From Paraburkholderia aspalathi (GTDB lineage Bacteria > Pseudomonadota > Gammaproteobacteria > Burkholderiales > Burkholderiaceae), in contig NZ_FPBH01000030.1 in assembly GCF_900116445.1 (NCBI RefSeq), positions 1-64,000 on the forward strand: DNA of 64,000 bases. The letters are read 5' to 3'. Numbering within the stretch: position 1 is the first letter of the stretch; every line of letters begins with the position of its first letter. Shown here piece after piece: positions 8,887 to 19,002 of the stretch. The position numbers and the translations under genes were made by a program. Below the pieces are notes generated by a model. That model ran no database searches and was not told where the DNA came from. It worked only from the letters and a program-made list of their open reading frames with translations.

Positions 8887-9687
8887 CTAGATCACGATAC
8901 GCGTGACTTTGGATTTATCGAACGCCGAAATAAGTTCCTGCTGCGACGGGCGCAAATCCGGCACCGGAGGAAACGGCGTTTTTAATGCATCGTCAAGGCT
9001 ATAACGTGGGTTAGGAATACGTCCCGTCCCCGCGTAGTAGTCCATGTATTTGATGAAGCCCTCGCCGCTCAGGGTTCTCAGCCATATTGCCGGCACTCCA
9101 TATGCCTCCGCCACCACAATCCCATGTAGCGACGAAGAGATAATGCATTCACACTGAATGATCTGATCGACCACATTCTCCCACTTGTCATGGACGTTAA
9201 TGACATGAATATCGTTACCGTCCAGTACATCTTTATCCCTGAAATGAGGAATCAAACCCCACTTCTTATTCGGATCTCTGCTCTTTGGATAGACAAGCGC
9301 AGTCAGAACGCCCGGATCGCCGAAGCGCTCTGGGCACTCCACACCGCGATAAAGCAGGGCGTCTCTCGAAAGCGGCCCGCGTATCGCCCACACCTCGATG
9401 TCCGTCTGTCTTTCCTGCGTTTTTCGATACCACTTACGGACCGGCTTCTGCCAAAACAGATCGTGCTGCGTCGGGTGGACACCGCTACCCCATATGATAT
9501 CGCCGTTACGTGCCCGCTCAAGGATTGAGCCAACTGCAACCAGCTTGTTTGCGCAATCTGTCTCCACCAGCTTGGTGGGGTATCCCGAAACCCATTCGAC
9601 AACGGCGCTGGAGAGCTCATCGCCGAAGTTTTGCTCGGCTGACCAGTAAAACATGGGAATCGTGCTTTTTTTGGCGATATCGTTCAT
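8887..9687 (-). CDS. Polysaccharide pyruvyl transferase family protein
   Basis: The protein of 266 residues should transfer a pyruvyl ketal from phosphoenolpyruvate to a sugar of the repeat unit, giving the polymer negative charge. It shows the CsaB/PssM-type pattern: NFGDELSSAVVEW near the start, GSILERARNGDIIWGSGVH in the middle, WAIRGPLSRD, FGDPGVL, GLIPHFRD, and the late ISSSLHGIVVAEAYGVPAIW with its conserved Ser-Leu-His-Gly. Its start overlaps the flippase gene by 4 bp, so it is coupled to it. Acceptor sugar not deducible. Confidence 0.88.
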   Translation of the reverse strand: MNDIAKKSTIPMFYWSAEQNFGDELSSAVVEWVSGYPTKLVETDCANKLVAVGSILERARNGDIIWGSGVHPTQHDLFWQKPVRKWYRKTQERQTDIEVWAIRGPLSRDALLYRGVECPERFGDPGVLTALVYPKSRDPNKKWGLIPHFRDKDVLDGNDIHVINVHDKWENVVDQIIQCECIISSSLHGIVVAEAYGVPAIWLRTLSGEGFIKYMDYYAGTGRIPNPRYSLDDALKTPFPPVPDLRPSQQELISAFDKSKVTRIVI

Positions 9688-11147
9688 GCTGGACTGTGCC
9701 TTCTCAATTTAAATACATTCAAAACTTCAAGATAATTTTTCTTAATAAATAAGATCAACAAAGCCAGATATACCCCCGCACCAACTCCCAGCAAAGCCGG
9801 GAATTTCACATAAATTGAAAGCTCATGGTGGCTCAGGAACGACCGGCACATGATCACTGCACCGGCCATTACCCCACAAGCGAGAAAGACGGGACAGACA
9901 TTCTTGAACAATCGCCCAAGATCGATGCCCAGCTTTCTCCTCGCCAGATAAAAATTGAGTGGAGTTACGAGTGCCTGGGCGATAACAAACGCAACCACCA
10001 TATGGTCAAGATCGCTTCCCAGCGTCATCCACAACGAAAAGGCCGTGAAGGCAATTTTCACAAGGTTTATCGCGAGGGTTACAACCGGCATACCCAGCGC
10101 ATTAAAACTCGCCCCGTTATAAAACTGGATAACCTGAACCGCGCCTAGCAGCGCCATCGGCGTCAATACCTGCGCGCTATTTGCCCACTTTTGTCCAAAA
10201 AGGCTAATGCACAATTCTGGAGCGACCGTAGCCAGAAGCACAAAGCAAGGTACCGCCAACGTCGCGCTAATTGTTGTTGCCTTGTAGTACGCCAGGTTAA
10301 ATTTTTCGCGATCTTTCGCCAGCCGGGAAAAGCCGCTATGGGCAACATCCAGGATCGCGGAACTCAGTAACTGCATGGATATCTGATAAATACGTACCCC
10401 GACGGCATAGATACCGAGCACGGTCGGGCCGAGCGTGGCAGCGATGAAAATCTCAATAAACCGGGTGTTGCCAAAATCGAGTATTCGCATACCCAATATG
10501 TTCGAACTGAAGCGCAGCAGCGACGCTCCCCCTCTGAAATCAAATCTCGCGGACAATTTCCACTGCGGCTTAGCCCACAGCAGTCCGACATTGATCAGCG
10601 AGGCGCAGATGACCTGAGCAACGAGGCTCCACGCGCCTCCCCCGGCGTAAGCGACAGCAACGCCGACGATTCCCGAAATGGCCGTGGCGATCAGAAACCT
10701 TAGCGCCAACCATCTATAAGCGAAATTCCTTCGGTACATCGCCTGCTGACAAAAACCGAATGCGTTGATCAGCGTGCTGATGCACGCCACCCGCAGGATG
10801 TTGGTCAGTTGCGGAACCTTCATCAGCGCCGCCACGAGCGGCGCGAACGCGACTAGCAACGAAACTAGCGCGATCGACAGCGTGAGATTGAGAAGGAACG
10901 TTGTATTCAGCAACTCCAGCGACACATGTTCCTTCTGAATCAGGGCGTCTCCCAATCCCTGCTCGACGAATATCTCAAGAATCGAGATGACCGCGACGGC
11001 GGCCGCGAACACGCCGAAATCTCGCGGCCCCAATAGACGTGCGAGAAGCGTAAATAGAATAAACGTTACGAGCCGGCCGCCCCAGTTTTGCAACAGGGAC
11101 CAGAACAAACCGCTTAAGACGCTTTGCCGTAGTGATCCACTCATCAA
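9684..11147 (-). CDS. Oligosaccharide flippase (Wzx-like, MOP superfamily)
   Basis: Inner-membrane protein that moves the undecaprenyl-linked repeat unit to the periplasm. Its 487 residues show about twelve to fourteen hydrophobic segments and the usual N-terminal polysaccharide-export opening: GLFWSLLQNWGGRLVTFILF, LLARLLGPRDFGVFA, EIFVEQGLGDALIQ. This is the WzxC-like branch. An AT-rich 51-bp gap separates it from the acyltransferase gene upstream. Confidence 0.9.
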   Translation of the reverse strand: MMSGSLRQSVLSGLFWSLLQNWGGRLVTFILFTLLARLLGPRDFGVFAAAVAVISILEIFVEQGLGDALIQKEHVSLELLNTTFLLNLTLSIALVSLLVAFAPLVAALMKVPQLTNILRVACISTLINAFGFCQQAMYRRNFAYRWLALRFLIATAISGIVGVAVAYAGGGAWSLVAQVICASLINVGLLWAKPQWKLSARFDFRGGASLLRFSSNILGMRILDFGNTRFIEIFIAATLGPTVLGIYAVGVRIYQISMQLLSSAILDVAHSGFSRLAKDREKFNLAYYKATTISATLAVPCFVLLATVAPELCISLFGQKWANSAQVLTPMALLGAVQVIQFYNGASFNALGMPVVTLAINLVKIAFTAFSLWMTLGSDLDHMVVAFVIAQALVTPLNFYLARRKLGIDLGRLFKNVCPVFLACGVMAGAVIMCRSFLSHHELSIYVKFPALLGVGAGVYLALLILFIKKNYLEVLNVFKLRRHSPA

Positions 11148-11198
11148 AATACCATCATATAAAAGACGTTAGGTTGGATTAGCAGGCCTTTGCAAATA

Positions 11199-12263
11199 TC
11201 AAATCTGAATCACAAGACGATGCTTGCTGCCCGAAAAGATCTTCGTCAGCCCACGTTCCACAAACCAATACAAGGTGGAACCAAAAAGCGTCGCGAACAG
11301 GCAGAGGGTGACCAACACCGCAGCGGCCGGTAGCTCATGAGCGACAGGAAGCCGCGCCAGCACTTTCCAAAAGATTGAGAACGCGACGACGTGCGATAGA
11401 TAAATCGAGTACGACGCATCGCCCAGGAATGTCATGATTCGTGGGGCCCTGCTCGACCACCAAGATTCGCTTCGCAGCAGTCCGGCAACGAGAATGAACG
11501 AGAACACGCCCCAAACGGCGATCCGATGCCATTCGGATGAAAAGTACGCCTTGAATCCCTGATCACGTGTCAGGAGAAATGCTCCCAGTACGATCCCGCA
11601 GTTCAATAACCATTGGGGGGGCAATTGATGCCTCAGGTACAGCTTTGCTAGAACCACCCCAGCAACGAACTCGAGCATCATTGGGCTAGCGTAGAAACCC
11701 AACACGACAGATTTCCCAGAAGCACACCAGGCAGAAAACTGAAAGATGGCGAAGACGGCGGCGACCCTTACCAGCATATGGCGTGGCGATACCAGCAGAA
11801 CACATCCAAGCGCCGCATAGAAGAAAATTTCGTAATTCAGAGTCCACCCTTGCCCGACCACTGGCTGCATTAGTCCACCGGTACTGACGTAAGGAATGAA
11901 CAGAATCGATTTAACAAACCCGGTGAGCGTTACCGCTGCTGACGAAGCTGATGCCGGCTGCGCGAATGAAGCAATCACAATGAAAGCAGTGATCAGCCAA
12001 TACAGCGGGACAATTCGAACTATTCTTTTCTTCCAAAAAGCAAGGGTTTCTTTAAGGGTGCCCCTGTGCCCCAACGTACTGCAGTACATGATGAAGCCGC
12101 TAATGATAAAAAATATGTCGACCCCAATCGCACCGATTTTGAAATCATACCCCCCCCCGAAAGAGTGCTCGACCAGGAAATTGCACGCGTGATGTACCAC
12201 GACTAGCAGCGCGGCGGCGCCCCGCAACACCTGTATCGAGTAAATTTGCCGTTGCTGTTTCAT
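11199..12263 (-). CDS. Acyltransferase 3 family membrane protein (OafA/ExoZ-like)
   Basis: A 354-residue polytopic membrane protein that probably acetylates or otherwise acylates the polysaccharide. It has the family opening IQVLRGAAALLVVVHHACNF with the functional Arg and His pair, then GVDIFFIISGFIM, then about ten membrane segments with the final SYSIYLSHVVAFSIFW. It overlaps the upstream GT2 gene by 4 bp. O-acetylation is the most common outcome for such enzymes in EPS loci, but the acyl group cannot be read from sequence. Confidence 0.9.
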   Translation of the reverse strand: MKQQRQIYSIQVLRGAAALLVVVHHACNFLVEHSFGGGYDFKIGAIGVDIFFIISGFIMYCSTLGHRGTLKETLAFWKKRIVRIVPLYWLITAFIVIASFAQPASASSAAVTLTGFVKSILFIPYVSTGGLMQPVVGQGWTLNYEIFFYAALGCVLLVSPRHMLVRVAAVFAIFQFSAWCASGKSVVLGFYASPMMLEFVAGVVLAKLYLRHQLPPQWLLNCGIVLGAFLLTRDQGFKAYFSSEWHRIAVWGVFSFILVAGLLRSESWWSSRAPRIMTFLGDASYSIYLSHVVAFSIFWKVLARLPVAHELPAAAVLVTLCLFATLFGSTLYWFVERGLTKIFSGSKHRLVIQI

Positions 12264-13093
12264 TTTTCCATCAACTTAACGTACAGATATTTCAACAACG
12301 AATAGGGCACACCCCGCCAGTGATATCGCAAATGCATCTTCAGCTCGTTACGAGACGAGATTGAACGGGTCCACTTGGGCATCGCCCCCCGATTGGGGTC
12401 CCAGCCCCTGCAGTGGTAAGCGGCGAGGCTCGGATGCAAAAGTGTCCGCCAACCTTTCCGGCGAATCCTTAGTGAAACTTCGATATCCTCCTTGTACATA
12501 AAGTAGGATTCGTCGAAGAAAAAACCGTACTCAGAGACAAGCTCTTCGATTACCTTCTTCCGTACAACCATCAGTGCCCCGCATACGGCCGGCACCTCCT
12601 GAGGTTCAGTGACCACAGAATCGGGCGCTGTGGTCGGCTGGCCCTGCTGTTTATCGAACCATTTGCCATAACTGGTTCGCCAAATCCCGAGGCTGTCTAT
12701 CAGGCCTGTAGGTTCGTCGCGAGCGAACGAATAGCCGAGTAGCGGGCCCGTGAAGACCCCAACATCCCGATACTCGGGCAAATCGCAAATCTTTGAAAAC
12801 GAGTCCAACCACCCCTGCGGCATAGCCACGTCGGGATTGATGAAAATAATGAAGTCGTGCGCGCCGCCAGATAGCCCGACGACGCCAAGGTTATTTGCCG
12901 CGGCAAATCCGACGTTCCTTCGTGCCTCCAGACACTTGACGCCTGAAAGATCCCCCGCGTATTTCCCGGGCGTTGAATTAACGATCAGCACCGTTTCCCC
13001 TAACTCCTGCCGGTGCCTGCACAGAAAACAATCAATGTACTTTTCGCTATGGTAGGACACGTAGATCGAAGCGCAGCGATTGAAGATGGTCAT
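12260..13093 (-). CDS. Family 2 glycosyltransferase
   Basis: A 277-residue GT-A enzyme extending the repeat unit in the cytoplasm. It resembles the rhamnosyltransferase-type GT2 subgroup: NVGFAAANNLGV, FIIFINPDVAMPQGWLDS (donor and metal-binding Asp), PAVCGALMVVRKKV, FFFDESYFMYKEDIEVSLRI (acceptor-side Glu-Asp) and LAAYHCRGWDPNRG. It begins inside the last codons of the polymerase gene (13090/13093) and ends overlapping the acyltransferase, so the three are coupled. The first residues (TIFNRCASIYVSYHSE) are a normal GT2 beginning. Confidence 0.9.
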   Translation of the reverse strand: MTIFNRCASIYVSYHSEKYIDCFLCRHRQELGETVLIVNSTPGKYAGDLSGVKCLEARRNVGFAAANNLGVVGLSGGAHDFIIFINPDVAMPQGWLDSFSKICDLPEYRDVGVFTGPLLGYSFARDEPTGLIDSLGIWRTSYGKWFDKQQGQPTTAPDSVVTEPQEVPAVCGALMVVRKKVIEELVSEYGFFFDESYFMYKEDIEVSLRIRRKGWRTLLHPSLAAYHCRGWDPNRGAMPKWTRSISSRNELKMHLRYHWRGVPYSLLKYLYVKLMEK

Positions 13094-14367
13094 GCGCCGT
13101 GTCCTTTCAGAATCGGTTGGGGAGCAAATCTCGGTGCAAAATTGATGACGGGCTTCGTCCGGCGCCGCGCAGCTGCGGCAAGCGCCATTCCGACAACGAT
13201 GGTTGCCGGCAAACTTTCAATGAAATCCATACTGAGGCCGCTAATTAGCAGCGCGAGCAGACAAAGTCCGAGACCGCGATCAAAGGGGTCTGCGCGTTTG
13301 ATCAACTTGACTGCGCAACCCGCCATGTAGACGAAGAGCGCAATACCGATTAAGCCGAAATGCCCGTACATATACAAGGCAAAGTTATCCATCACGGAGG
13401 CGGAGGCGAGCGGACCGCCAGAGTCCCCAAGATATCTCGCCGCAGTGCCTACCCCGCCCAAGCCCCTTCCCATAAATGGGATTCCATAACGCCACACAAT
13501 ATCGATACCGTTGGGCCACGTATTGGTAAGCCGTTCGTCAAAGCTGAGGGTCAGAAAGGCGATGAACGGGTTATCGAACCCCAATGTATATCTGACGAAC
13601 ACCGTACTGAGTGGAATCACCATGATCAGCACGACAAAGGAGCCGGTGGCGAGGCCATAAAGCTTTCTCGGCAGCGAAAATATGAGTAAGGCCAAGACGA
13701 TTGCGGCCACCACGCCCTTGGTGGTACTGACAACAGCACATCCGACCCCGACAATCACTAGCACAATGGCAACGATCTTGCTCCTGTTCCATGCCACGGG
13801 ATACAGCAGACACGTACTGATCATCAGAATGGTCGCCACTGCGACCGAGCTACGCGTGAATCCGGGTGGCCGGTTGAATCCTTCATACGACCAACTTCTT
13901 ACCCCCTCAACAGCGACGTCGCCAACGTTATAGGCCAATTCCGACCATGGCACGGAGACGAAGTTGGTGAGCAAAACGCCGACGCAACTGAGTGCGTAGA
14001 CAAGGAGTAGCCACTTGACAACTACGGAACGAGATCTGTCGAAGTTATCGAAACATTCCGCGCCGAAAATAAGCGGCATGAATAGCGTGAAGGCAGATGC
14101 GATCTGCTCGAATCGCAATCCGTTTGCGATGCCGATCACTGCGGCAAATGCCAGGATCGCAAACGAACCGAGTTGCACAAAGGATCTCGTCTTTCTGAAA
14201 ATGGAAAAAATGCCAAAAGCCACTACCAGCCCCTTCGGTAAATAGCTGACCCACACGAGCCCAACACTAGCGAGCGCGAACCGCAATATGCCTGCAGTAG
14301 CGTCGGAAAAGACCGCAACGATCCAGACACCTAGCAGCAACCTCGTCAGAAACCGGCGCTCAGCCAA
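13090..14367 (-). CDS. O-antigen ligase/polymerase-like membrane protein (candidate Wzy)
   Basis: A 425-residue protein with about eleven hydrophobic segments and a long periplasmic loop around residues 270-330 (YTLGFDNPFIAFLTLSFDE... GRGLGGVGTAARYLG), the architecture of Wzy polymerases. Wzy sequences are poorly conserved, so the call rests on topology and on the place between glycosyltransferases in a locus that otherwise lacks a polymerase. Its start overlaps the end of the upstream GT4 gene by 8 bp. Confidence 0.8.
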   Translation of the reverse strand: MAERRFLTRLLLGVWIVAVFSDATAGILRFALASVGLVWVSYLPKGLVVAFGIFSIFRKTRSFVQLGSFAILAFAAVIGIANGLRFEQIASAFTLFMPLIFGAECFDNFDRSRSVVVKWLLLVYALSCVGVLLTNFVSVPWSELAYNVGDVAVEGVRSWSYEGFNRPPGFTRSSVAVATILMISTCLLYPVAWNRSKIVAIVLVIVGVGCAVVSTTKGVVAAIVLALLIFSLPRKLYGLATGSFVVLIMVIPLSTVFVRYTLGFDNPFIAFLTLSFDERLTNTWPNGIDIVWRYGIPFMGRGLGGVGTAARYLGDSGGPLASASVMDNFALYMYGHFGLIGIALFVYMAGCAVKLIKRADPFDRGLGLCLLALLISGLSMDFIESLPATIVVGMALAAAARRRTKPVINFAPRFAPQPILKGHGA

Positions 14368-15568
14368 CGGTGGCCTCCAGAAGGTTCATATAGATGTTCT
14401 CGTAGGTGTCGAGCCACGATTTGATGTCGACCATCGCCCTGCTTGACTCTTTCGCTGCTGCGCCCATCTTTTTTATCTGCTCCGTGGCGTCCACGAAATG
14501 CTTCATAGCCTTGAGCAACGCACCGTCTTCCGTAGGTTCAAAAATCAACCCTGTCACCTTCTCGGTGATGATTTCCGGAATCCCCCCCCTTGCCGAGCCG
14601 ATCACCGGTACCCCGTAGATATGCGACTCAACGACCACACCGGGATAGGTGTCATTCCAAAGCGAAGGCACGACGAGAACGTCGATCGAGGCAAAAAAGT
14701 CGCTCGGCTTCACGTAGCCCAGAAAGCGGATCGATTCGCTCTCGTATTTTTTCTTGAGCGGATCAACATAAGCTGGATCGCCACGACCTGCGATGGACAG
14801 CGTTGCTCCTGGCAACTTCCCTGAAAACTCATTCAATAGGAACTCGAGCCCCTTCGCTTGCGAGAGCGTACCAATGAAGCCGAATCGCACGTCGGAAGAC
14901 GTACAGGCCTCGGACGTGCTAATGACGTCTTCGCCCGTTAGGCTTCGGGCATTGAACACGACCTTTCTGATCGACGCGTTGGAGAAAAATCCCGCCGACA
15001 GATGCTTGTCCAGTACAAAGCGGCTAACGCCTACGACAGCAGAGACCACGCTGGAAGCACTGCGGCTGCGCACTCTGAGCAGACGGCAGCTAACGCACCG
15101 CTGTTCACATACCTCTCCGCCTTTGAACATCTGCGTGGTGGGGCAAAGGTGGTAAAGATCATGCAGGACCTGAACGATTGGGATGTTCTTGTTTGCAATC
15201 GCTTGCCACGCGGCCGCGGACCAGCCCGGAAGCGTATGAACCGCAACCAGATCCGGCGCCTCCGTGTCCAGCACGGTCTCGACAATGGCGGCCATCGAAG
15301 CGTTATAGCTATCCTTGATATGCCATGTCTTTCCCTGGACGAATGAACGCTGCTCTTTCTTGTAGTGCCAGTAGACGTTATTTGTACCGGCTCGAATGAC
15401 CTTCACGCCGTTGACATGGTCGATCGCAATGCCGGGTGTCGGGCCTGTCGCGAGCACCGTAACCTCATGCCCGCGCGCCAGCATCCCTTGCGCTTCTTCC
15501 TGAAGACAAATCTCCGAGCCGCCCGCGACATGAGGCGAATACAATTGATTCAAATAGAATATCTTCAT
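14360..15568 (-). CDS. Family 4 glycosyltransferase
   Basis: A GT-B fold transferase of 402 residues acting on the lipid-linked intermediate. It begins MKIFYLNQLYSPHVAGGSEI, the usual GT4 acceptor-domain opening, and its C-terminal donor domain has FGFIGTLSQAKGLEFLLN, LSIAGRGDP, VLVVPSLWNDTYPGVVVES and VIGSARGGIPEII (the E-x7-E-type signature). I prefer the ATG at 15568 because the family fold begins there. A frame nine codons longer (15595) has no good ribosome site. Confidence 0.88.
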   Translation of the reverse strand: MKIFYLNQLYSPHVAGGSEICLQEEAQGMLARGHEVTVLATGPTPGIAIDHVNGVKVIRAGTNNVYWHYKKEQRSFVQGKTWHIKDSYNASMAAIVETVLDTEAPDLVAVHTLPGWSAAAWQAIANKNIPIVQVLHDLYHLCPTTQMFKGGEVCEQRCVSCRLLRVRSRSASSVVSAVVGVSRFVLDKHLSAGFFSNASIRKVVFNARSLTGEDVISTSEACTSSDVRFGFIGTLSQAKGLEFLLNEFSGKLPGATLSIAGRGDPAYVDPLKKKYESESIRFLGYVKPSDFFASIDVLVVPSLWNDTYPGVVVESHIYGVPVIGSARGGIPEIITEKVTGLIFEPTEDGALLKAMKHFVDATEQIKKMGAAAKESSRAMVDIKSWLDTYENIYMNLLEATVG

Positions 15569-15608
15569 GGAAAGCTCAATTAGATCGTCAGGCAAACACC
15601 GGACAATT

Positions 15609-16613
15609 TCACTCTATTGAGAAAAACTCTTGTGTGTCTTTCTGGAGCACGGACCAGTCGTAGATCTTTTCCGCATGGTCTCGACCCGCAAAGCACAGAG
15701 ACGAATACTCATCGACGGAAAGCGCCCTCAAACTATCAATCTCGCGCCAGAACTCGTCGACCGACGTGAAGAACCGCGTGCTGGAAGTCGCATAGTCACT
15801 CACGCCGTCAATGTCACTGCAAATGGCGGGTAGCGCGAATTTGTGCGCCTCGAGCAACGCGTTGTTGGCCGTCGCAAACGTGAGGGGCAACACCATCGCG
15901 AATGACTCAAGCAGCAGCTTCTCGTACTCGCTGGCGGTCAATCTGCCGTGAACGACCACGTTCTCAGACGATCCGTTGAAATCCGCACCGGATAGGCCGG
16001 TGCCAACCAGATGCAACTCCATATTGTGTTTCTTCAGGTCGGTCGCGATCTTCTTCAACGTGTCGAAATCTCGATAGTTTTTTCCGACCGCTAGCAATTT
16101 CGACGCGTTTCGACGCGATGCTACAACTTCGCTTGAGAGCGTTTCGTTCTTAAATTCGAGCCCGTGCTTCAGGAACTTCACCGTCTTTCCGGGAAAAATA
16201 TCGTGCAAACGGTGCTCCTGATCCTGACTCAAGGTGATGACGAAGTCGGCACACCGAAGATTCAGTTGTTTCAACTTGTAAAACAGACTGCGAGGCTTAC
16301 CGACCCAGAAGTCCTCGCCTAGGTGGATAGTAAAAACGATCCTCTTGCCGAGCGCCTTCAGTATGAAGGACGACACGTAAGCGGTATTCTCGGGATAGAT
16401 GTAGTGAATCACAGGGAACCGAAGCCCCCTGAGGAACGTCAGGATATCCACAATCAGGAAGTTGAGGCTTCGCCCTTTCGTTCCTATCCGCCGCGTTCCA
16501 AATGGCAGGACATTACCGCAGACATACGCCGCTCCATCAGGAACGACCCGGTCATAACCGGCCCCGTCATTATGATGGTCGTGTCGAAAGCCGGAATAAA
16601 GAACGTTGCTCAT
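15609..16613 (-). CDS. Glycosyltransferase, GT-B fold (GT4-like)
   Basis: A 334-residue protein with the features of a divergent GT4. The N-terminal half ends with IVFTIHLGEDFWVGKPR and CADFVITLSQDQEHRL. The donor half has KLLAVGKNYRDFDTLKKIA, LHLVGTGLSG, VVHGRLTASEYEKLL and AMVLPLTFATANNALLEAH followed by ALPAICSDI. It sits between wzc and the GT4 gene with 95 and 40 bp on either side. Donor and linkage unknown. Confidence 0.82.
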   Translation of the reverse strand: MSNVLYSGFRHDHHNDGAGYDRVVPDGAAYVCGNVLPFGTRRIGTKGRSLNFLIVDILTFLRGLRFPVIHYIYPENTAYVSSFILKALGKRIVFTIHLGEDFWVGKPRSLFYKLKQLNLRCADFVITLSQDQEHRLHDIFPGKTVKFLKHGLEFKNETLSSEVVASRRNASKLLAVGKNYRDFDTLKKIATDLKKHNMELHLVGTGLSGADFNGSSENVVVHGRLTASEYEKLLLESFAMVLPLTFATANNALLEAHKFALPAICSDIDGVSDYATSSTRFFTSVDEFWREIDSLRALSVDEYSSLCFAGRDHAEKIYDWSVLQKDTQEFFSIE

Positions 16614-16708
16614 TGATCAGAATACCTTGCGAATTAGGCTGGTAAGGCGTTGACTGGCCCAGCGGCGTTTGCGCCCCAAGTCTGGTTCACGAACGTCCCT
16701 TCACTGGT

Positions 16709-18946
16709 TCAACTTTTATCCGCCGGTGCGTAGTTGTACGCGGCGTAGCGATAGCTTCCGTACTTGGAACCGTATGAATAGCGGCCAATGCCAGAACGAA
16801 TGCCGTTGAACAGCACACCATTGACCTGAACTCCCACTTGCGCCAACCGCTTGGCGGACTCCGCGATCTCACCGATCTTCGTTACACCCGATCGCGCAAC
16901 AAGGAACGTCGCGCCTACGCTCAGGGCAATCGTCGGCGCATCCGCCGCGACGAGAACCGGAGGGGAATCGATGATCACAATGTCATACAGAGCAGAAGCT
17001 TCCTGGAAAAGCTTAGGTACGCGTTCGTTCAACAGCAACTCGGCAGGATTGGGCGGCAATACACCTGTGGACAAAAAGTCGAGGTTTTCGACGACGTTTC
17101 GGTGCGTTGCTTGCGCCAGCGTTATCGAGCCTGAAATGACTTCGGAAAATCCACCCGCGCGCTCCAAACCGAAATATTGCTGCAAGTAACCCTTACGCAT
17201 ATCACCGTCAATCAGCAGCACCCGCCTTCCGGCCGCCGCGAGAACGGTGGCGAAGTTGGTCGATACGAAAGACTTCCCAACGCCAGGAGCCGGACCGGTG
17301 AGCAATACGACATTATTCCGAGCCTCGAGCATTGCAAACTGTAACGCCGTACGGAAACTCCTCAAGCTTTCTACCGCTGCTTCCTTAGGATGGGTTGTAC
17401 TGAGGATCGATGGCGAGTTGCCCTTTTCCCCGAGCTTTCTCGCCAGCATCAACTGATTTTGACTGAACGGAATCGTGGCATAGACGTTGAGCCCCGTGAA
17501 ACGTTCGATCTGACTCGGATCTTCAATGCCGCGAAACAGCATGTCACGCAGAAATGCAACCCCTACTCCAACAAAAATTCCCAATACAGCGGCAATCGCA
17601 AGAACGACCAGTTTCTTCGGCTTGACCGGAATTTCAGGGATTGCCGCGTGATCAACCCACCGGACGTTCCCGACCTTACCGGCCTTGACCAACTCGAGCT
17701 GCTGCGCACTATTGAGGAGCGCGGTGTAAAGGTTCGTGTTGATCTGCACGTCGAGCATCAGTCGCACCACGTCCTGCTGAATGTCTGGGAGGCGTTTGAC
17801 TTGCTGGTCATACGTGGAAGCTTGCGCGGCCAACGCTGCAATCTGCTCGTTCAATGCGATGATCGAAGGATGGGAAGGGTTGAATCGTGTCTCCAGTTCG
17901 TCGCGCTTCTGACGCAGTTCGAGCATTCTGGTTTGCGCATCCGCGGCCTGACCGAGCGACAGCTTAGCCTCTTCAGTTAGATCGACCGTGCCCTTGGCAT
18001 TCCGCAGTGTCGTATAACGCTGCTCGGATTCCTCAAGTTCATGCTTAAGTGCCGGCAGACGGGAATTGAGGAAATCAAGCGATTGCGCCGCATCCGCCGA
18101 CTTCCGTTCGATGTTTTGCTTAATATACTGACGGGCAATCTCATTCAACTCGCGCGAGACCAGATCGGGATCCGGGTTCCGCAGAGTAGCAATCACCACG
18201 CCAGACTGCTTCACCTTCTCCTGAATGTCGAGCGCATCCTGCAAGTCCGATATGGTTTGGAGTTTGGAACTCCTGCTCAGTACGAACCTGGTTCCAGGGC
18301 GGGCGTGAATCGATTCCACCAGTAGTGTGGCGGGCCCAGCCGATGTATTGAACAGCAACGGTTGCCCGATAGTCCCAGTTAGGTCCTCATCGAGGACGGA
18401 ACTTGAGATTCTGTAGTGTCCGTTCTTAACAGAAATCAGATTGAATTCTTTGTCGTAAATTTCTGCGGGAACATCGAATTGCTTGATGGCAATCTTCTCG
18501 TTGCCCCAGGCAAAGCCGCCGAACCCGAACAGCCCCGGCTCCGAGAATTGCTTGTTTTTCTTGGCAATACGTTCGCCAATCAACGGGAAATAGCGCGGCT
18601 TGGCGTTGATGTACAGCAGAAGGTTCTCGACCGCATTCGTCACGACCATGCGCGAGCCCAGTATCTGAGCTTCCGCCGCAGCCGTCGACTTGACCTCAAA
18701 TAGCGAAGACACGTCACCGATCAAGCTCTTCGCGGCGGACGTGTCCGGGCTGTCCTCAACCTGGACGCTGATGTCGGCGGAGTAGATGGGCTTGGTGAGC
18801 AACGCGTAGATTCCGCCGATCACCAGGAAGACCACGGCGGATCCAACGATCAGCCAGCGATTTTGAAGCAGGATGTCCAATAGGGTGATGAAATCAAACT
18901 CATCATCACGCTCGTTCTCGTTGAACTGCGGGTTTATTTCTTTCAT
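16709..18946 (-). CDS. wzc: Polysaccharide co-polymerase / BY-kinase autokinase (Wzc, BceF-like)
   Basis: This inner-membrane tyrosine autokinase controls chain length and export with Wza. Its 745 residues have a Wzz domain at the N-terminus (FDFITLLDILLQNRW, then a membrane helix at about 34-55), a long periplasmic coiled-coil part, a second helix near 450 (KLVVLAIAAVLGIFVGVGVA), and a cytoplasmic kinase with Walker A (APGVGKSF), A' (VLLIDGDMRKG) and B (DIVIIDSPPVL). The tail carries seven tyrosines in a cluster (YSYGSKYGSYRYAAYNY), the autophosphorylation sites. The cognate phosphatase gene lies 56 bp upstream. Confidence 0.95.
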   Translation of the reverse strand: MKEINPQFNENERDDEFDFITLLDILLQNRWLIVGSAVVFLVIGGIYALLTKPIYSADISVQVEDSPDTSAAKSLIGDVSSLFEVKSTAAAEAQILGSRMVVTNAVENLLLYINAKPRYFPLIGERIAKKNKQFSEPGLFGFGGFAWGNEKIAIKQFDVPAEIYDKEFNLISVKNGHYRISSSVLDEDLTGTIGQPLLFNTSAGPATLLVESIHARPGTRFVLSRSSKLQTISDLQDALDIQEKVKQSGVVIATLRNPDPDLVSRELNEIARQYIKQNIERKSADAAQSLDFLNSRLPALKHELEESEQRYTTLRNAKGTVDLTEEAKLSLGQAADAQTRMLELRQKRDELETRFNPSHPSIIALNEQIAALAAQASTYDQQVKRLPDIQQDVVRLMLDVQINTNLYTALLNSAQQLELVKAGKVGNVRWVDHAAIPEIPVKPKKLVVLAIAAVLGIFVGVGVAFLRDMLFRGIEDPSQIERFTGLNVYATIPFSQNQLMLARKLGEKGNSPSILSTTHPKEAAVESLRSFRTALQFAMLEARNNVVLLTGPAPGVGKSFVSTNFATVLAAAGRRVLLIDGDMRKGYLQQYFGLERAGGFSEVISGSITLAQATHRNVVENLDFLSTGVLPPNPAELLLNERVPKLFQEASALYDIVIIDSPPVLVAADAPTIALSVGATFLVARSGVTKIGEIAESAKRLAQVGVQVNGVLFNGIRSGIGRYSYGSKYGSYRYAAYNYAPADKS

Positions 18947-19002
18947 CTTGCTCTATTCGATGTTTGAGGTGACGTTCGACGTCATGGCCGACGCGGGATC
19001 AG